The notes under the pieces are model-generated. The model did not search any database and was not told the origin of the DNA. It worked only from the letters and a program-made list of their open reading frames with translations. A stretch of 64,000 bases of DNA from Proteobacteria bacterium UBA981 (GTDB lineage Bacteria; Pseudomonadota; Gammaproteobacteria; Ga0077536). Below are positions 37,781 to 47,900 of the stretch, piece after piece. A program made the position numbers and the translations under genes. How positions within the stretch are numbered: the stretch's first letter is position 1; each line of letters begins with the position of its first letter. The stretch spans positions 100,949 through 164,948 of the forward strand of contig DBBP01000011.1 in NCBI GenBank assembly GCA_002292285.1. The letters are read 5' to 3'.

Positions 37781-37922
37781 GACGTCACTCTGAAGTTAAA
37801 AGCGGCGCAAGAATACAGTAAAGGACACGGGCATAGAACCGCGACGCGGCCGGTTGGGGAGACTCTATATGCTGCACCGGCGAGATTGTGGCGGCCGTAC
37901 CTACCGGTGCGGAACTTTCCGA

Positions 37923-37928
37923 TATACT
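37923..37928 (+). promoter_or_regulatory. Possible -10 element for dapC
   Basis: TATACT stands 32 bases upstream of the dapC ATG in the leuB-dapC divergent region. No good -35 is seen at 17 bases. Tentative. Confidence 0.35.
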
Positions 37929-37959
37929 CCGCCGCTCGCACGCCGCTGAACATCAGCCT

Positions 37960-39159
37960 ATGAATTCGGGATTACATCACCTCCAGCCTTACCCTTTTGA
38001 GCGCCTTGCGGGAATCAAACAACGCGTCGCGCCTGCAGCCGGGCGGAATTTAATCGATCTGTCGATTGGCGAGCCACAACATCCGACACCTGCGTGCATC
38101 CGGGATGCGCTGATTGAGGCATTAGATGGAACGGCGCGCTACCCAGCGACACGCGGGATCAGTGAACTTCGGGAGACGATTTGCGACTGGGCAAATCAGC
38201 GTTTCAAGCTCGAAGTCGGACAACTGACGGCAGATGCCCACGTGCTACCAGTCAATGGCACGCGCGAAGCGCTGTTTTCGATTGCGCAGGTCGTCGTCAA
38301 CGCGGTCGAGCGAGACACTCTGGTCGGAATGCCCAACCCCTTCTATCAAATCTACGAAGGCGCCGCCTTGCTCGCCGGTGCTGAGCCGTACTATCTGCCG
38401 TGCCCCGCCGAAAACGGTTTTCTTCCGCACTGGGATGCGGTACCGGCCGCCGACTGGCAAAAAATGTCGATGGTCTATATCTGCTCACCTTCTAACCCTG
38501 CCGGCAGCGTCTTCAGTGACGAGGATTATGCCCGCCTTGTCGGCCTGGCTGACGAGTTCAATTTCATCATCGTCGCCGACGAGTGCTACAGCGAAATCTA
38601 CTTCGACGAGCGAGTACCGCCGAAAGGACTATTGCAGTGGTGTAGCGAAACGGGACGCATATCCTTCGCTCGTTGTCTGGTCATGCACAGCTTGTCCAAA
38701 CGCTCTAATGCGCCTGGCCTGCGCTCTGGCTTTGTTGCCGGGGATGCCGATTTGATTCGGGCGTTTTATCAGTACCGCACCTATCAGGGTGGCGCGATGC
38801 CGCTGCACGTCCAGCATGCGAGTATTGCGGCGTGGCGGGACGAAGTGCATGTGCGTGAAAATCGCGCTTTGTATCGCACCAAATTCGAAAAAGTCACGGA
38901 TGTGCTGAGCGGAACGATCGAGTTCTCCATCCCGGCAGCAGGTTTTTATCTTTGGCCGGAGCTCGACATCGACGGGGTTTCAGCCTGCGAACGGCTGCTC
39001 GGCGAGGCAGGTGTCCTGGTCCTGCCGGGAGCGTTCCTGGCACGTGAGACCGATGGCATCAATCCAGGCGATAAGCGCGTGCGTATTGCCTTGGTCGCTG
39101 ACGAGCGTAATTGTGTGGTCGCTGCAGAACGGATGCGCGACCTGCTAGCGCGCGGGTGA
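37960..39159 (+). CDS. dapC: Succinyldiaminopimelate transaminase
   Basis: PLP class I aminotransferase of about 399 residues predicted to make N-succinyl-L,L-DAP in lysine and peptidoglycan precursor synthesis. Signs are DLSIGEPQHPTP near the N terminus, ARYPATRGISELRE, the CSPSNPAGSVF loop, VADECYSEIYFDE and the PLP-lysine in VMHSLSKRSNAPGLRSGFVAG. The DapC specificity is inferred from similarity to proteobacterial DapC and from dapD 200 bases downstream in the same direction. The start at ATG 37960 drops a 24-residue extension that does not resemble the family. Confidence 0.9.
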   Translation: MNSGLHHLQPYPFERLAGIKQRVAPAAGRNLIDLSIGEPQHPTPACIRDALIEALDGTARYPATRGISELRETICDWANQRFKLEVGQLTADAHVLPVNGTREALFSIAQVVVNAVERDTLVGMPNPFYQIYEGAALLAGAEPYYLPCPAENGFLPHWDAVPAADWQKMSMVYICSPSNPAGSVFSDEDYARLVGLADEFNFIIVADECYSEIYFDERVPPKGLLQWCSETGRISFARCLVMHSLSKRSNAPGLRSGFVAGDADLIRAFYQYRTYQGGAMPLHVQHASIAAWRDEVHVRENRALYRTKFEKVTDVLSGTIEFSIPAAGFYLWPELDIDGVSACERLLGEAGVLVLPGAFLARETDGINPGDKRVRIALVADERNCVVAAERMRDLLARG

Positions 39160-39362
39160 ACGGCGTTCACAGCAATGTTTGTGCGCGCCAGCATGCGAAA
39201 AATACAGCCGATCCAGCCCGTCTATCTGGGGCACGCGTGGAGATCCGGAAAGTCCGGCGCGAACGTAGCGACGTTGACCGCGAGCAAACGGACTTCGAAT
39301 GTTCGGACTACGAGAATCACTCAAAACCTACGTAACTATTGCGGAATAACTGGAGACCCATC

Positions 39363-40184
39363 ATGAAAGATGTTGCTGCTGTCGTAGAGCGCGCATTCGA
39401 ATCACGTGCGGAATTTGACGCCAACTCGGCGGCACCCGAAATCCATGAGGCAGTCGAAGAGTGCCTTGCCCGCCTGGACGACGGTAGTTTGCGCGTGGCT
39501 GAACCCACCGATAACGGTTGGCAGGTCAACGAGTGGGCCAAGAAGGCCGTGCTCTTGTCTTTCAAATTGAGTCTCAATGATGTCATGCCCGGTGGACACA
39601 CTAACTACTTCGATAAAGTCGCGATCAAATTCGACGGTATGCAGCGCGAAGACTTTGAAGCCATCGGAGCACGCGTCGTGCCCGGCGCGACAGTCCGACG
39701 CGGCTGCTACATCGGCTCAAACGTGATCTTGATGCCGAGTTACGTCAACATCGGAGCCTACGTCGATTCCGGCACTATGGTCGACACTTGGGCAACAGTA
39801 GGCTCGTGCGCCCAGATAGGAAAAAACGTACACCTGTCCGGTGGCGTCGGAATCGGTGGCGTGCTGGAACCCATCCAGGCTGCCCCAACCATTATCGAAG
39901 ACGGCTGCTTTATCGGTGCGCGCTCAGAAATTGTTGAGGGTGTCATCGTCGGCGCAGGCGCGGTGATTTCCATGGGTGTCTATATCGGTCAGAGCACGAA
40001 AATATATGACCGCGAAACGGGAGACGTGTCACACGGTCGTGTGCCGCCCGGCGCGGTGGTCGTGTCCGGCAATCTACCGGCAGAAGATGGGAGCCACAGT
40101 CTCTACTGCGCTGTAATCGTGAAACGCGTGGATGCCAAGACCCGAGCTAAGGTCGGCATCAACGAACTACTACGGGATGTCTAG
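39363..40184 (+). CDS. dapD: 2,3,4,5-tetrahydropyridine-2,6-dicarboxylate N-succinyltransferase
   Basis: Succinylates tetrahydrodipicolinate in the lysine/DAP pathway; 273 residues, as in E. coli. A hexapeptide-repeat left-handed helix runs from about 105 to 225 (RRGCYIGSNVILMPSYVNIGAYVDSGTMVDTW, cut here into its visible turns). GGVLEPIQAAP and SGNLPAEDGSHSLYCAVIVK are family signatures. ATG 39363 has GGAG seven bases upstream; an earlier ATG at 39339 lacks support. Convergent with glmM; a strong hairpin lies in between. Confidence 0.96.
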   Translation: MKDVAAVVERAFESRAEFDANSAAPEIHEAVEECLARLDDGSLRVAEPTDNGWQVNEWAKKAVLLSFKLSLNDVMPGGHTNYFDKVAIKFDGMQREDFEAIGARVVPGATVRRGCYIGSNVILMPSYVNIGAYVDSGTMVDTWATVGSCAQIGKNVHLSGGVGIGGVLEPIQAAPTIIEDGCFIGARSEIVEGVIVGAGAVISMGVYIGQSTKIYDRETGDVSHGRVPPGAVVVSGNLPAEDGSHSLYCAVIVKRVDAKTRAKVGINELLRDV

Positions 40185-40243
40185 GTCGAGGCGATGTTGT
40201 CGGATCGCACACGGTCCAAATCGTAACGACTAATTCAGACGAT

Positions 40244-40269
40244 GAGCGGGACGCTTCGCAGTCCCGCTC
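40244..40269. terminator. Strong hairpin between convergent dapD and glmM
   Basis: GAGCGGGAC (40244-40252) pairs perfectly with GTCCCGCTC (40261-40269); the 8-base loop contains GCTTCGC, which can close further. The right arm touches the glmM stop codon. There is no T run, so a bidirectional terminator or mRNA end-protecting hairpin is inferred from strength and position. Confidence 0.5.
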
Positions 40270-41632
40270 AGGCGGCCGCACCACTTGTTGCAGTCTCGAC
40301 CTCGCGAGCCAGCTCGTTGGCCAACGCATCCACCTCGCTCCCGTCGCGACCCTCAACCATCACGCGGATAAGCGGTTCGGTACCCGAAGGACGCAACAGC
40401 ACGCGACCGTTGTCACCAAGATGCTCCGTTGCCGCTGCCAATGCGAGCTGCACCGCCGGGATTGCCATCACGTCCATCTTTTGTTGCATTCGGACATTCA
40501 CAAGCTTCTGCGGGAATTTGTTCATCCCGATTTTCAACTCCGCGAGCGTCTGCGAACCGCCGGCCATGGCCTCGAGTACTTGTAACGCAGAAATAATGCC
40601 GTCACCGGTGGTGGTCAGATCCAAGCAAATAATGTGGCCGGAGGATTCGCCGCCTAAGGTCCACCCGCCGTCGCGGAGTTTTTCCAGTACATAGCGGTCG
40701 CCAACATTAGCGCGTTCGAAACCGAGCCCTAAAGTTCGAATAGCTTGTTCGAGACCGAGATTGCTCATTAATGTGCCGACCACACTGCCTCGCAGCAGAC
40801 CTAGATTCTGCCGGCGGCGGGCGATAATAAACGTGAGCTCGTCACCATCGATCACCTCGCCGTTTGCGTCAACCATGATGAGGCGATCGCCATCACCGTC
40901 GAGGGCGATTCCTACGTCGGCACCCAGCTCTACGACGGCGGCCTGCAGCGCAGCTGGTTCAGCAGCGCCGCATCCATCGTTGATATTAAAACCATCGGGA
41001 CTCGCGCCGAGCTCGGTCACGTTCGCGCCTAATTCCGCGAAGACGGCAGGGGCGATGTGGTACGTAGCGCCGTGGGCGCAATCCACCACCATATTCAATC
41101 CGTCGAGGTTGAGAGTCGCAGCAACTGTACTTTTACAGAACTCAATATAGCGCCCTGCTGCGTCCTCGATCCGATGCGCCTTGCCGAGCATTCGGGACGT
41201 GACGGTGGACATGGGCTTGTCGAGCTCCGCCTCGATCTCAAGCTCGATATCATCTGGCAATTTCGTGCCTTGATGCGAAAAAAACTTGATGCCGTTGTCG
41301 TCAAAGGCGTTGTGAGAGGCGCTAATAACGATGCCAGCCTGGGCGTGAAACGTGCGCGTCAAATAAGCGATACCCGGTGTCGGCATGGGGCCGAGCAGAT
41401 GGATATCTACGCCCGCTGCCGACAACCCAGCCTCGAGCGCAGACTCAAACATGTAGCCCGATACGCGCGTATCTTTTCCTATCAAAACCTTTTGCTGACC
41501 GGGAGCATGAGCGCTCAAAACGCGGCCTGCCGCCCAACCCAGCTTCATGACGAAATCCGGGGTTATTGGCGGTACCCCGACTCGCCCACGAATACCGTCA
41601 GTACCGAAGTACTTTCTCTGTCGGTCGCTCAT
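40268..41632 (-). CDS. glmM: Phosphoglucosamine mutase
   Basis: Interconverts glucosamine 6- and 1-phosphate for UDP-GlcNAc synthesis; 454 residues. KYFGTDGIRG opens the protein, the phosphoserine loop is VISASHNAFDDNG (Ser of the SASHN motif), metal site ALDGDGDRLIMVD and sugar loop GGESSGHI follow, and RPSGTEPLIRVMVEG is the phosphate-binding end. ATG 41632 has GAGG nine bases upstream; the frame is open 27 codons further. In many proteobacteria folP lies between ftsH and glmM; here 233 non-coding bases do. Confidence 0.97.
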   Translation of the reverse strand: MSDRQRKYFGTDGIRGRVGVPPITPDFVMKLGWAAGRVLSAHAPGQQKVLIGKDTRVSGYMFESALEAGLSAAGVDIHLLGPMPTPGIAYLTRTFHAQAGIVISASHNAFDDNGIKFFSHQGTKLPDDIELEIEAELDKPMSTVTSRMLGKAHRIEDAAGRYIEFCKSTVAATLNLDGLNMVVDCAHGATYHIAPAVFAELGANVTELGASPDGFNINDGCGAAEPAALQAAVVELGADVGIALDGDGDRLIMVDANGEVIDGDELTFIIARRRQNLGLLRGSVVGTLMSNLGLEQAIRTLGLGFERANVGDRYVLEKLRDGGWTLGGESSGHIICLDLTTTGDGIISALQVLEAMAGGSQTLAELKIGMNKFPQKLVNVRMQQKMDVMAIPAVQLALAAATEHLGDNGRVLLRPSGTEPLIRVMVEGRDGSEVDALANELAREVETATSGAAA

Positions 41633-41865
41633 TAATTCGTCCCTCGATAGGCGCGTGCCTTCGGTTTCAGCATGGCTGCCGAAACGATCGCCAAGCGCAT
41701 GCGTTGAACTCACGTTCGCTTGTCCACCCTTGCCGACCTGCGGCGGTCGCGAGGGTTTGGATAGTCGTGAAGGTCATTTGACTGGCGGACTACTTAGGAT
41801 GCTGGCGCACGAGCGCGTGCCGTGCATTTTGCCATTCGGCCGCCAGACGATGCGCACCAGGGCAC
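41633..41865. other. Gap between ftsH and glmM; no folP
   Basis: A 233-base stretch where relatives often carry folP (dihydropteroate synthase). I read it on the minus strand in all frames and saw no FolP-like residue runs, so it is not an obvious remnant. No hairpin with T run was recognised. It may hold a glmM promoter. Confidence 0.5.
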
Positions 41866-43812
41866 CTAATGCAGGCTGGCCGGCCCACCTATTTTGCCGT
41901 CGCTGCCGGGGCTCTCGTCGCTGCCAGGCGTCTCATCGCTGCCCGTCGAATCCTCGGTCGTCATACCGGCACCACTGCTGGTGTCGTCATCCATCCAATC
42001 TTGCGGAGGCCGCACGGGTTTGCCGCTCATGATGTCATCTATCTGCTCGGTGTCCAACGTCTCGTATTTGACTAACGCATCAGCCATCGCATGAAGCTTA
42101 TCGACGTTGCCTTCCAGAGTCTCACGCGCCCGCGCATAGTTCCGTTCGACGATATCGCGAACTTCCTCGTCAATCAGGTGTGCAGTCTCATCGGAAACAG
42201 TCTTGTGCTGGGTGACAGAGTGACCGAGAAATACTTCGCCGTCGTCATCGCTATAGCTCATCGGACCGAGTTTGCTGGAAAGTCCCCAGCGCGTAACCAT
42301 ATTGCGTGCAATATCTGTAACCCGTTCGATATCATTAGATGCGCCAGTGGTCACAGCGTCGCTGCCAAAAATCAATTCTTCAGCGAGACGTCCGCCGAAC
42401 AAGCTCGAAATCTGACTTTCGAGCCGTTGCTTGCTATAGCTGAGACGGTCTTCCTCAGGCAAAAACATCGTTACACCGAGCGCGCGGCCACGCGGGATTA
42501 TCGAGACTTTGTAGACCGGATCGTGCGCGGGCACGAGGCGCCCGACGATCACATGGCCGGCTTCGTGATAGGCGGTCAGTTTCTTTTCCTCATCGCTCAT
42601 CACCATGGAACGGCGCTCAGCGCCCATCATGATTTTATCTTTCGCCTTCTCGTATTCTTCCATGTCGACCATGCGCTTGTTTCCGCGCGCAGCGAACAAT
42701 GCGGCCTCATTCACCAGATTGGCCAGATCAGCACCGGAAAATCCGGGGGTGCCACGGGCAAGAATGGCCGGTCTTACGTCGTCACCGGACGGCACTTTGC
42801 GCATGTGTACTTTCAAAATTTGCTCACGCCCACGAACATCCGGCAACGGCACAACGACCTGGCGATCGAAACGTCCGGGACGTAACAATGCCGGGTCGAG
42901 GACATCCGGACGATTGGTTGCGGCGATAACAATGACCCCTTCGTTACCTTCGAATCCATCCATTTCTACAAGGAGCTGGTTCAAGGTTTGTTCGCGCTCA
43001 TCGTGTCCACCGCCGAGGCCAGCGCCGCGGTGGCGCCCGACGGCATCAATTTCGTCGATAAATATGATGCACGGAGATTGCTTTTTAGCCTGCTCAAACA
43101 TGTCACGAACGCGAGAGGCGCCGACGCCGACGAACATCTCCACGAAGTCAGAGCCGGAAATCGTAAAAAACGGTACTTTCGCCTCCCCGGCGATTGCTTT
43201 GGCGAGCAGCGTCTTACCGGTCCCGGGACTACCGACCAGAAGTACACCACGTGGGATTTTGCCGCCGAGCTTCTGAAATTTGCCAGGGTCTTTGAGGAAG
43301 TCCACGAGCTCTTTAACTTCCTCTTTGGCTTCTTCAACGCCTGCAACGTCGCCAAAGGTCACCCGAACCTGGTCTTCGCCGAGTAGGCGAGCACGACTCT
43401 TGCCGAACGACAAGGCACCGCGGCCGCCGGCGCCACCCTGCATCTGCCGCATGAGATATATCCACACGCCAATCAAGAGCAGAAAGGGGAACCACGAAAT
43501 GAAGATCTGCATCAGCAGGCCCTGGCGGTCCGGTGGCTGGGCCTCGACGCGAACCTGATTGTCCAGCAAGGTACCGATCAACGGGCCGTTATCGGATTCA
43601 GGGCTATAGGTGTGAAGCCGGGAGCCGTCGTGCATTTCCAGCTCAATCGTCGGCCCGTCCATAGTGACTTTAGCCACACGGCCGCTTTTCACTTCACTAA
43701 CGAAATCAGAGTAGTCGAGTGGTCGAGATACACCATGACGCGGCGTGAAATTCTGGAACACCAGCATCAACACGAGCGCGATGACAATCCAAAGAACGAG
43801 ATTCCTGGCCAT
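41866..43812 (-). CDS. ftsH: ATP-dependent zinc metalloprotease FtsH
   Basis: Membrane-anchored AAA+ protease of 648 residues that degrades LpxC, sigma-32 and misfolded membrane proteins in E. coli. Two transmembrane segments (about 4-22 and 103-122) flank a periplasmic domain. Walker A is GSPGTGKTLLAKAIA near 197, Walker B is IIFIDEID, the second region of homology follows (RPGRFDRQVVVPLPD) and the zinc site is HEAGH near 420. The C-terminal tail ends with a GSDE-type tandem repeat. It follows rlmE by 80 bases. Confidence 0.97.
   Translation of the reverse strand: MARNLVLWIVIALVLMLVFQNFTPRHGVSRPLDYSDFVSEVKSGRVAKVTMDGPTIELEMHDGSRLHTYSPESDNGPLIGTLLDNQVRVEAQPPDRQGLLMQIFISWFPFLLLIGVWIYLMRQMQGGAGGRGALSFGKSRARLLGEDQVRVTFGDVAGVEEAKEEVKELVDFLKDPGKFQKLGGKIPRGVLLVGSPGTGKTLLAKAIAGEAKVPFFTISGSDFVEMFVGVGASRVRDMFEQAKKQSPCIIFIDEIDAVGRHRGAGLGGGHDEREQTLNQLLVEMDGFEGNEGVIVIAATNRPDVLDPALLRPGRFDRQVVVPLPDVRGREQILKVHMRKVPSGDDVRPAILARGTPGFSGADLANLVNEAALFAARGNKRMVDMEEYEKAKDKIMMGAERRSMVMSDEEKKLTAYHEAGHVIVGRLVPAHDPVYKVSIIPRGRALGVTMFLPEEDRLSYSKQRLESQISSLFGGRLAEELIFGSDAVTTGASNDIERVTDIARNMVTRWGLSSKLGPMSYSDDDGEVFLGHSVTQHKTVSDETAHLIDEEVRDIVERNYARARETLEGNVDKLHAMADALVKYETLDTEQIDDIMSGKPVRPPQDWMDDDTSSGAGMTTEDSTGSDETPGSDESPGSDGKIGGPASLH
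41900..41953 (-). repeat. 18-bp tandem repeat at the 3' end of ftsH
   Basis: TCGCTGCC recurs at 41900, 41918 and 41936 with an 18-base period (plus-strand view). It encodes three GSD-containing hexapeptides (GSDETP, GSDESP, GSDGKI) in the unstructured FtsH tail. Imperfect copies; a candidate for length variation between strains. Confidence 0.75.
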
Positions 43813-43892
43813 AAACTACCTTGCTGGTACGTAATTCGTCCGACTAAGCGGAGCTACCCATGAATGGTTAAGGCCGCGCGCAGTGCGAAAAA

Positions 43893-44513
43893 CTATAACC
43901 CAAATTGTTTAGCGACAACATAAAACTCGCGGGATTTTGCCCGCGACGCGTCCGGTTTGCGACGCACTACCGTACGAAACAGGCGATTCACGTCACTCAA
44001 AATCGCATCTGTCTCTCGAGACTGAAACAACTTCATCAAAAGTGCCCCGCCCGGGCGCAAAAATTGCTGCGCTATCGTCAGCGCAGTTTCCGCCAGCTCC
44101 GTGGCCGCAGCCTCATCGCGGGCACTTATCCCCGTTATATTGGGTGCCATATCAGACATTACAAGGTCAACTGCGTTCGCGGTAAAAATCTCCGCGAGCT
44201 GAGACTGCACGTCGGGCACAAGACAATCGCCGAGAACAACCGTAGCGCCTTTGACCGGCTGCATCTCCAGAATGTCGAGAGCGACCACCTTCCCTGCGCC
44301 GCCGACAGCCAAGGCCGCCACCTGAGTCCAGCCGCCGGGCGCAGCACCAAGATCCAGCACCACAGAGCCGGGTCGTATCAAGCGCTCGCGCTGATTGAGC
44401 TCAAGAAGTTTGTACGCAGCTCGCGAACGGTAACCGTGCCCGTCTCTTTGTTTAACGTACTTGTCTTTGGCCTGACGCTCCAACCAGCGATTGCTTGAGG
44501 CGCCGCGTGCCAT
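43893..44513 (-). CDS. rlmE: 23S rRNA (uridine-2'-O)-methyltransferase
   Basis: SAM-dependent methyltransferase (FtsJ/RrmJ) that methylates U2552 in the 23S A loop; 206 residues. SRAAYKLLELNQ gives the first K of the K-D-K-E tetrad, VLDLGAAPGGWTQVA the SAM site, VMSDMAPNITG the catalytic Asp region, LLMKLFQ the second Lys and RAKSREFYVVAKQF the closing Glu. It starts 2 bases after greA stops and precedes ftsH, a conserved rlmE-ftsH pair. Confidence 0.96.
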   Translation of the reverse strand: MARGASSNRWLERQAKDKYVKQRDGHGYRSRAAYKLLELNQRERLIRPGSVVLDLGAAPGGWTQVAALAVGGAGKVVALDILEMQPVKGATVVLGDCLVPDVQSQLAEIFTANAVDLVMSDMAPNITGISARDEAAATELAETALTIAQQFLRPGGALLMKLFQSRETDAILSDVNRLFRTVVRRKPDASRAKSREFYVVAKQFGL

Positions 44514-44515
44514 GC

Positions 44516-44992
44516 TTATTCGTATCGAACGGCGAGGATGTCGTATTCGATTTCGCCACTAGGGGCCAGGACCACCGTCGCATCACCTTCCTTCTTCCCG
44601 ATAAGAGCGCGCGCGACCGGTGAATTGACTGACACCATGCCGGCTTTGATATCCGCCTCGTCTTCGCCAACTATCTTATAGGTGACTTCTTCATCGCTCT
44701 CGATGTTGCACAACTCCACCGTTGCACCGAATATGATTTTGCCGCCCGCATCAATTTTTGTGACATCGATAATTTCGGCATTTGAAAGCTTGCCTTCTAT
44801 GTCGGCGATGCGTCCTTCATTGAAACTTTGTTGTTCACGGGCCGCGTGGTACTCGGCATTCTCTTTTAAGTCACCGTGGGCACGCGCTTCTGCGATGGCT
44901 GTGGTTATCCGTTGCCGGTCTTCGGTTTTCCGGGTGTGCAATTCATCGCGCAATTTGACCGCACCAGCATTGGTCATGGGGGTTTTACTCAT
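44516..44992 (-). CDS. greA: Transcription elongation factor GreA
   Basis: A 158-residue factor that enters the RNA polymerase secondary channel and stimulates cleavage of backtracked transcripts. The N-terminal coiled-coil with the acidic tip (ARAHGDLKENAEYHAAREQQ) carries the catalytic Asp-Glu pair, and the C-terminal FKBP-like domain includes NSPVARALIGKKEGD. The ATG shares its A with the carB TGA stop, so it is coupled to carB. Length and start match the family. Confidence 0.96.
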   Translation of the reverse strand: MSKTPMTNAGAVKLRDELHTRKTEDRQRITTAIAEARAHGDLKENAEYHAAREQQSFNEGRIADIEGKLSNAEIIDVTKIDAGGKIIFGATVELCNIESDEEVTYKIVGEDEADIKAGMVSVNSPVARALIGKKEGDATVVLAPSGEIEYDILAVRYE

Positions 44993-47900
44993 CACACATA
45001 CTCCTCGTGCAAATCCTGTAATCGGCGGACGCGAGCCGGGCCCTCATCGCTTAGCGCCATAACTGCCGCCATCGCGCCGGCAACTGTGGTGGTGTATGCG
45101 ACACGCCGATTCAGGGCGCTGGCGCGAATAGAAAATGAGTCCGCGATCGAACGCTTTCCACCGGTTGTATTGATAATCAGGTCAATACCGTCATTTTTAA
45201 TCAAATCGACAATATGCGGCTGCCCTTCGGCGACCTTATTCACACGTGCGCATTCAATGCCAGCAGACTTGAGATATTCCGCGGTACCCGCGGTTGCGAT
45301 CAACTTAAAGCCATTCGCTGACAGCGATTTGGCCAGCGGCATCACGGCCAATTTATCTTCATCCCGAACGCTCACGAACGCCGTGCCGGACGTCGGTAAC
45401 GGCATGCTCGCCGCCATCTGAGCTTTACCGAATGCCTCGCCAAACGAAGCACCGATCCCCATCACCTCGCCGGTTGATTTCATCTCGGGACCCAGCAACG
45501 GATCAACGCCGCGAAATTTCGCAAAGGGGAAAACTGCTTCCTTGACAGCGTAATAAGGCGGCACACGTTCGTCGGTGACATTTTGCTCGGCAAGTGTCTC
45601 GCCAACCATACAGCGTGCCGCGATGTAAGGCAGAGAACGACCGATAGCTTTGGAAACGAACGGCGCCGTGCGCGACGCCCGCGGATTCACTTCCAGCACG
45701 TAAATATCGGCGCCCTGGATTGCGAACTGGACATTCATCAGCCCGATAACATTCAGACCGAGTGCCATGGTCACCACCTGGCGACGCATTTCGTCCAGCA
45801 CCTCTTTGCTAAGTGTGTGCGGAGGTAGTGCACAGGCGGAATCACCCGAATGAACGCCAGCCTGCTCGATGTGTTCCATGATGCCGCCGATCAGGACATC
45901 GTGACCATCACAAATAGCATCCACATCCACCTCGATCGCGCTGTCGAGAAAGTGATCAAGTAAAACCGGCGATTCGTTAGATACCGCAACCGCAGCCTGC
46001 ATATAGTTTTCGAGATCGGTGTCGTTGTAAACGATCTCCATGGCGCGCCCACCGAGCACGTAAGAGGGGCGGACAACCAGAGGATAACCAATCTCAGCCG
46101 CACGAGCGGTCGCCTCATCAGCGCGTTTGACGGTACGATTAGGTGGCTGCTTTAACTTGTTTTCACGTAAGAAGATCTGGAAACGCTCACGGTCTTCTGC
46201 GAGATCGATAGAGTCGGGCGAAGTGCCAATAATGGGCACGCCGGCAGCTTCAAGATCGCGCGCCAACTTCAGTGGTGTCTGCCCGCCGAATTGCACGATC
46301 ACACCGCGCGGTTGCTCCAGTGCGACGATTTCCAGTACGTCCTCAAGCGTAAGCGATTCGAAATAGAGACGATCGGAAGTGTCGTAGTCGGTAGAAACCG
46401 TTTCGGGATTGCAATTGACCATGATTGATTCGAAACCCGCATCGCGGGCTGCGAACGACGCCTGCACACAGCAATAATCAAACTCGATACCCTGGCCAAT
46501 GCGATTCGGTCCACCACCCAGGACGATGATTTTCTCGCGCGCAGTCGGTCGGGCCTCGCATTCTTCTTCGTACGTCGAGTACATGTACGCCGTTGTCGCG
46601 TCGAACTCCGCAGCGCAAGAATCCACGCGCTTGAATACTGGGCGAATCTCAAGAGCATGCCGCAGATCACGTATTTGCTTCTCGTCGCACCCGACACAAG
46701 CCGCGATACGAGCGTCTGCAAAGCCTTTGCGTTTGAGCTCCAACAGATAGTCCCGGCTTAACGATGGCAAGCCGCCTGCACCCATCTCGTGTTCGAGCTG
46801 CAAGAGCTGTTCTATCTGAGTTAAAAACCAACGATCGATATGGGTCATGCTGTGAACTTCGTCGACGCTACGACCCGCACGAAAAGCCTCACCGACATAC
46901 CAGATACGCTGCGCACCAGCCGTGCTGAGTTCCTGTTGCAGTTTGTCGTCACCAACCGGGACGCCATTGGCATTGATGGGATCGAGACCAAATACGCCCA
47001 CCTCGAGGCCGCGTAAGGCTTTCTGAAACGACTCCTGAAAAGTTCGTCCCATAGCCATCACTTCGCCGACTGATTTCATCTGCGTAGTAAGCCGGTCTTC
47101 AGCTTGGGGGAATTTCTCGAACGTAAAGCGTGGAATCTTTGTCACTACGTAATCGATAGAAGGCTCAAACGATGCGGGCGTCGCCCCGCCCGTAATCTCG
47201 TTCTTGAGCTCATCGAGGGTGTACCCGACAGCGAGTTTGGCTGCCACTTTCGCGATAGGAAATCCCGTTGCCTTTGAGGCCAATGCTGACGAACGCGAGA
47301 CCCTGGGATTCATCTCGATAACAATCAGCCTGCCGGTGTCGGGATTCACCGCGAACTGGACGTTCGAGCCTCCGGTATCAACACCAATTTCTCTCAGCAC
47401 CGCGACTGAGGCGTCGCGCATGATCTGATATTCCTTATCTGTCAGCGTTTGCGCAGGTGCAACCGTTATCGAATCGCCCGTGTGGATTCCCATCGGATCG
47501 AGGTTTTCGATGGAGCAGATAATGATGCAGTTATCCGCGCTGTCGCGGACCACCTCCATTTCGTACTCCTTCCATCCGAGCAGCGACTCTTCGAGGAGAA
47601 TTTCGGTGGTCGGCGAGGCGTCCAGGCCGCGCATGCAAATCTCGTCGAATTCTTCCTTGTTGTAAGCAATACCCCCACCACTACCGCCGAGCGTGAAAGA
47701 CGGCCGGATGATGATGGGGAAACCGAGTTCAGGTTGGGTAGCGCGCGCTTGTTCGAGGTTTCGGGCAATGAACGAACGTGCAGATTCAAGACCGATGTTA
47801 TTCATCGCGTGACGGAATTTTTCGCGATCTTCTGCTTTGTCGATCGCTTCCTCTGAAGCACCGATTAACTCAACAGAGAATTTTTCCAGAATCCCTTCTC

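Noticed and set aside
39160..39362. Promoter or regulatory RNA in the dapC-dapD gap (TTGACC, AACGT/ACGTT hairpin)
   Set aside because: The -10 partner is poor and the hairpin has only five pairs; nothing recognised beyond the dapD ribosome binding site.
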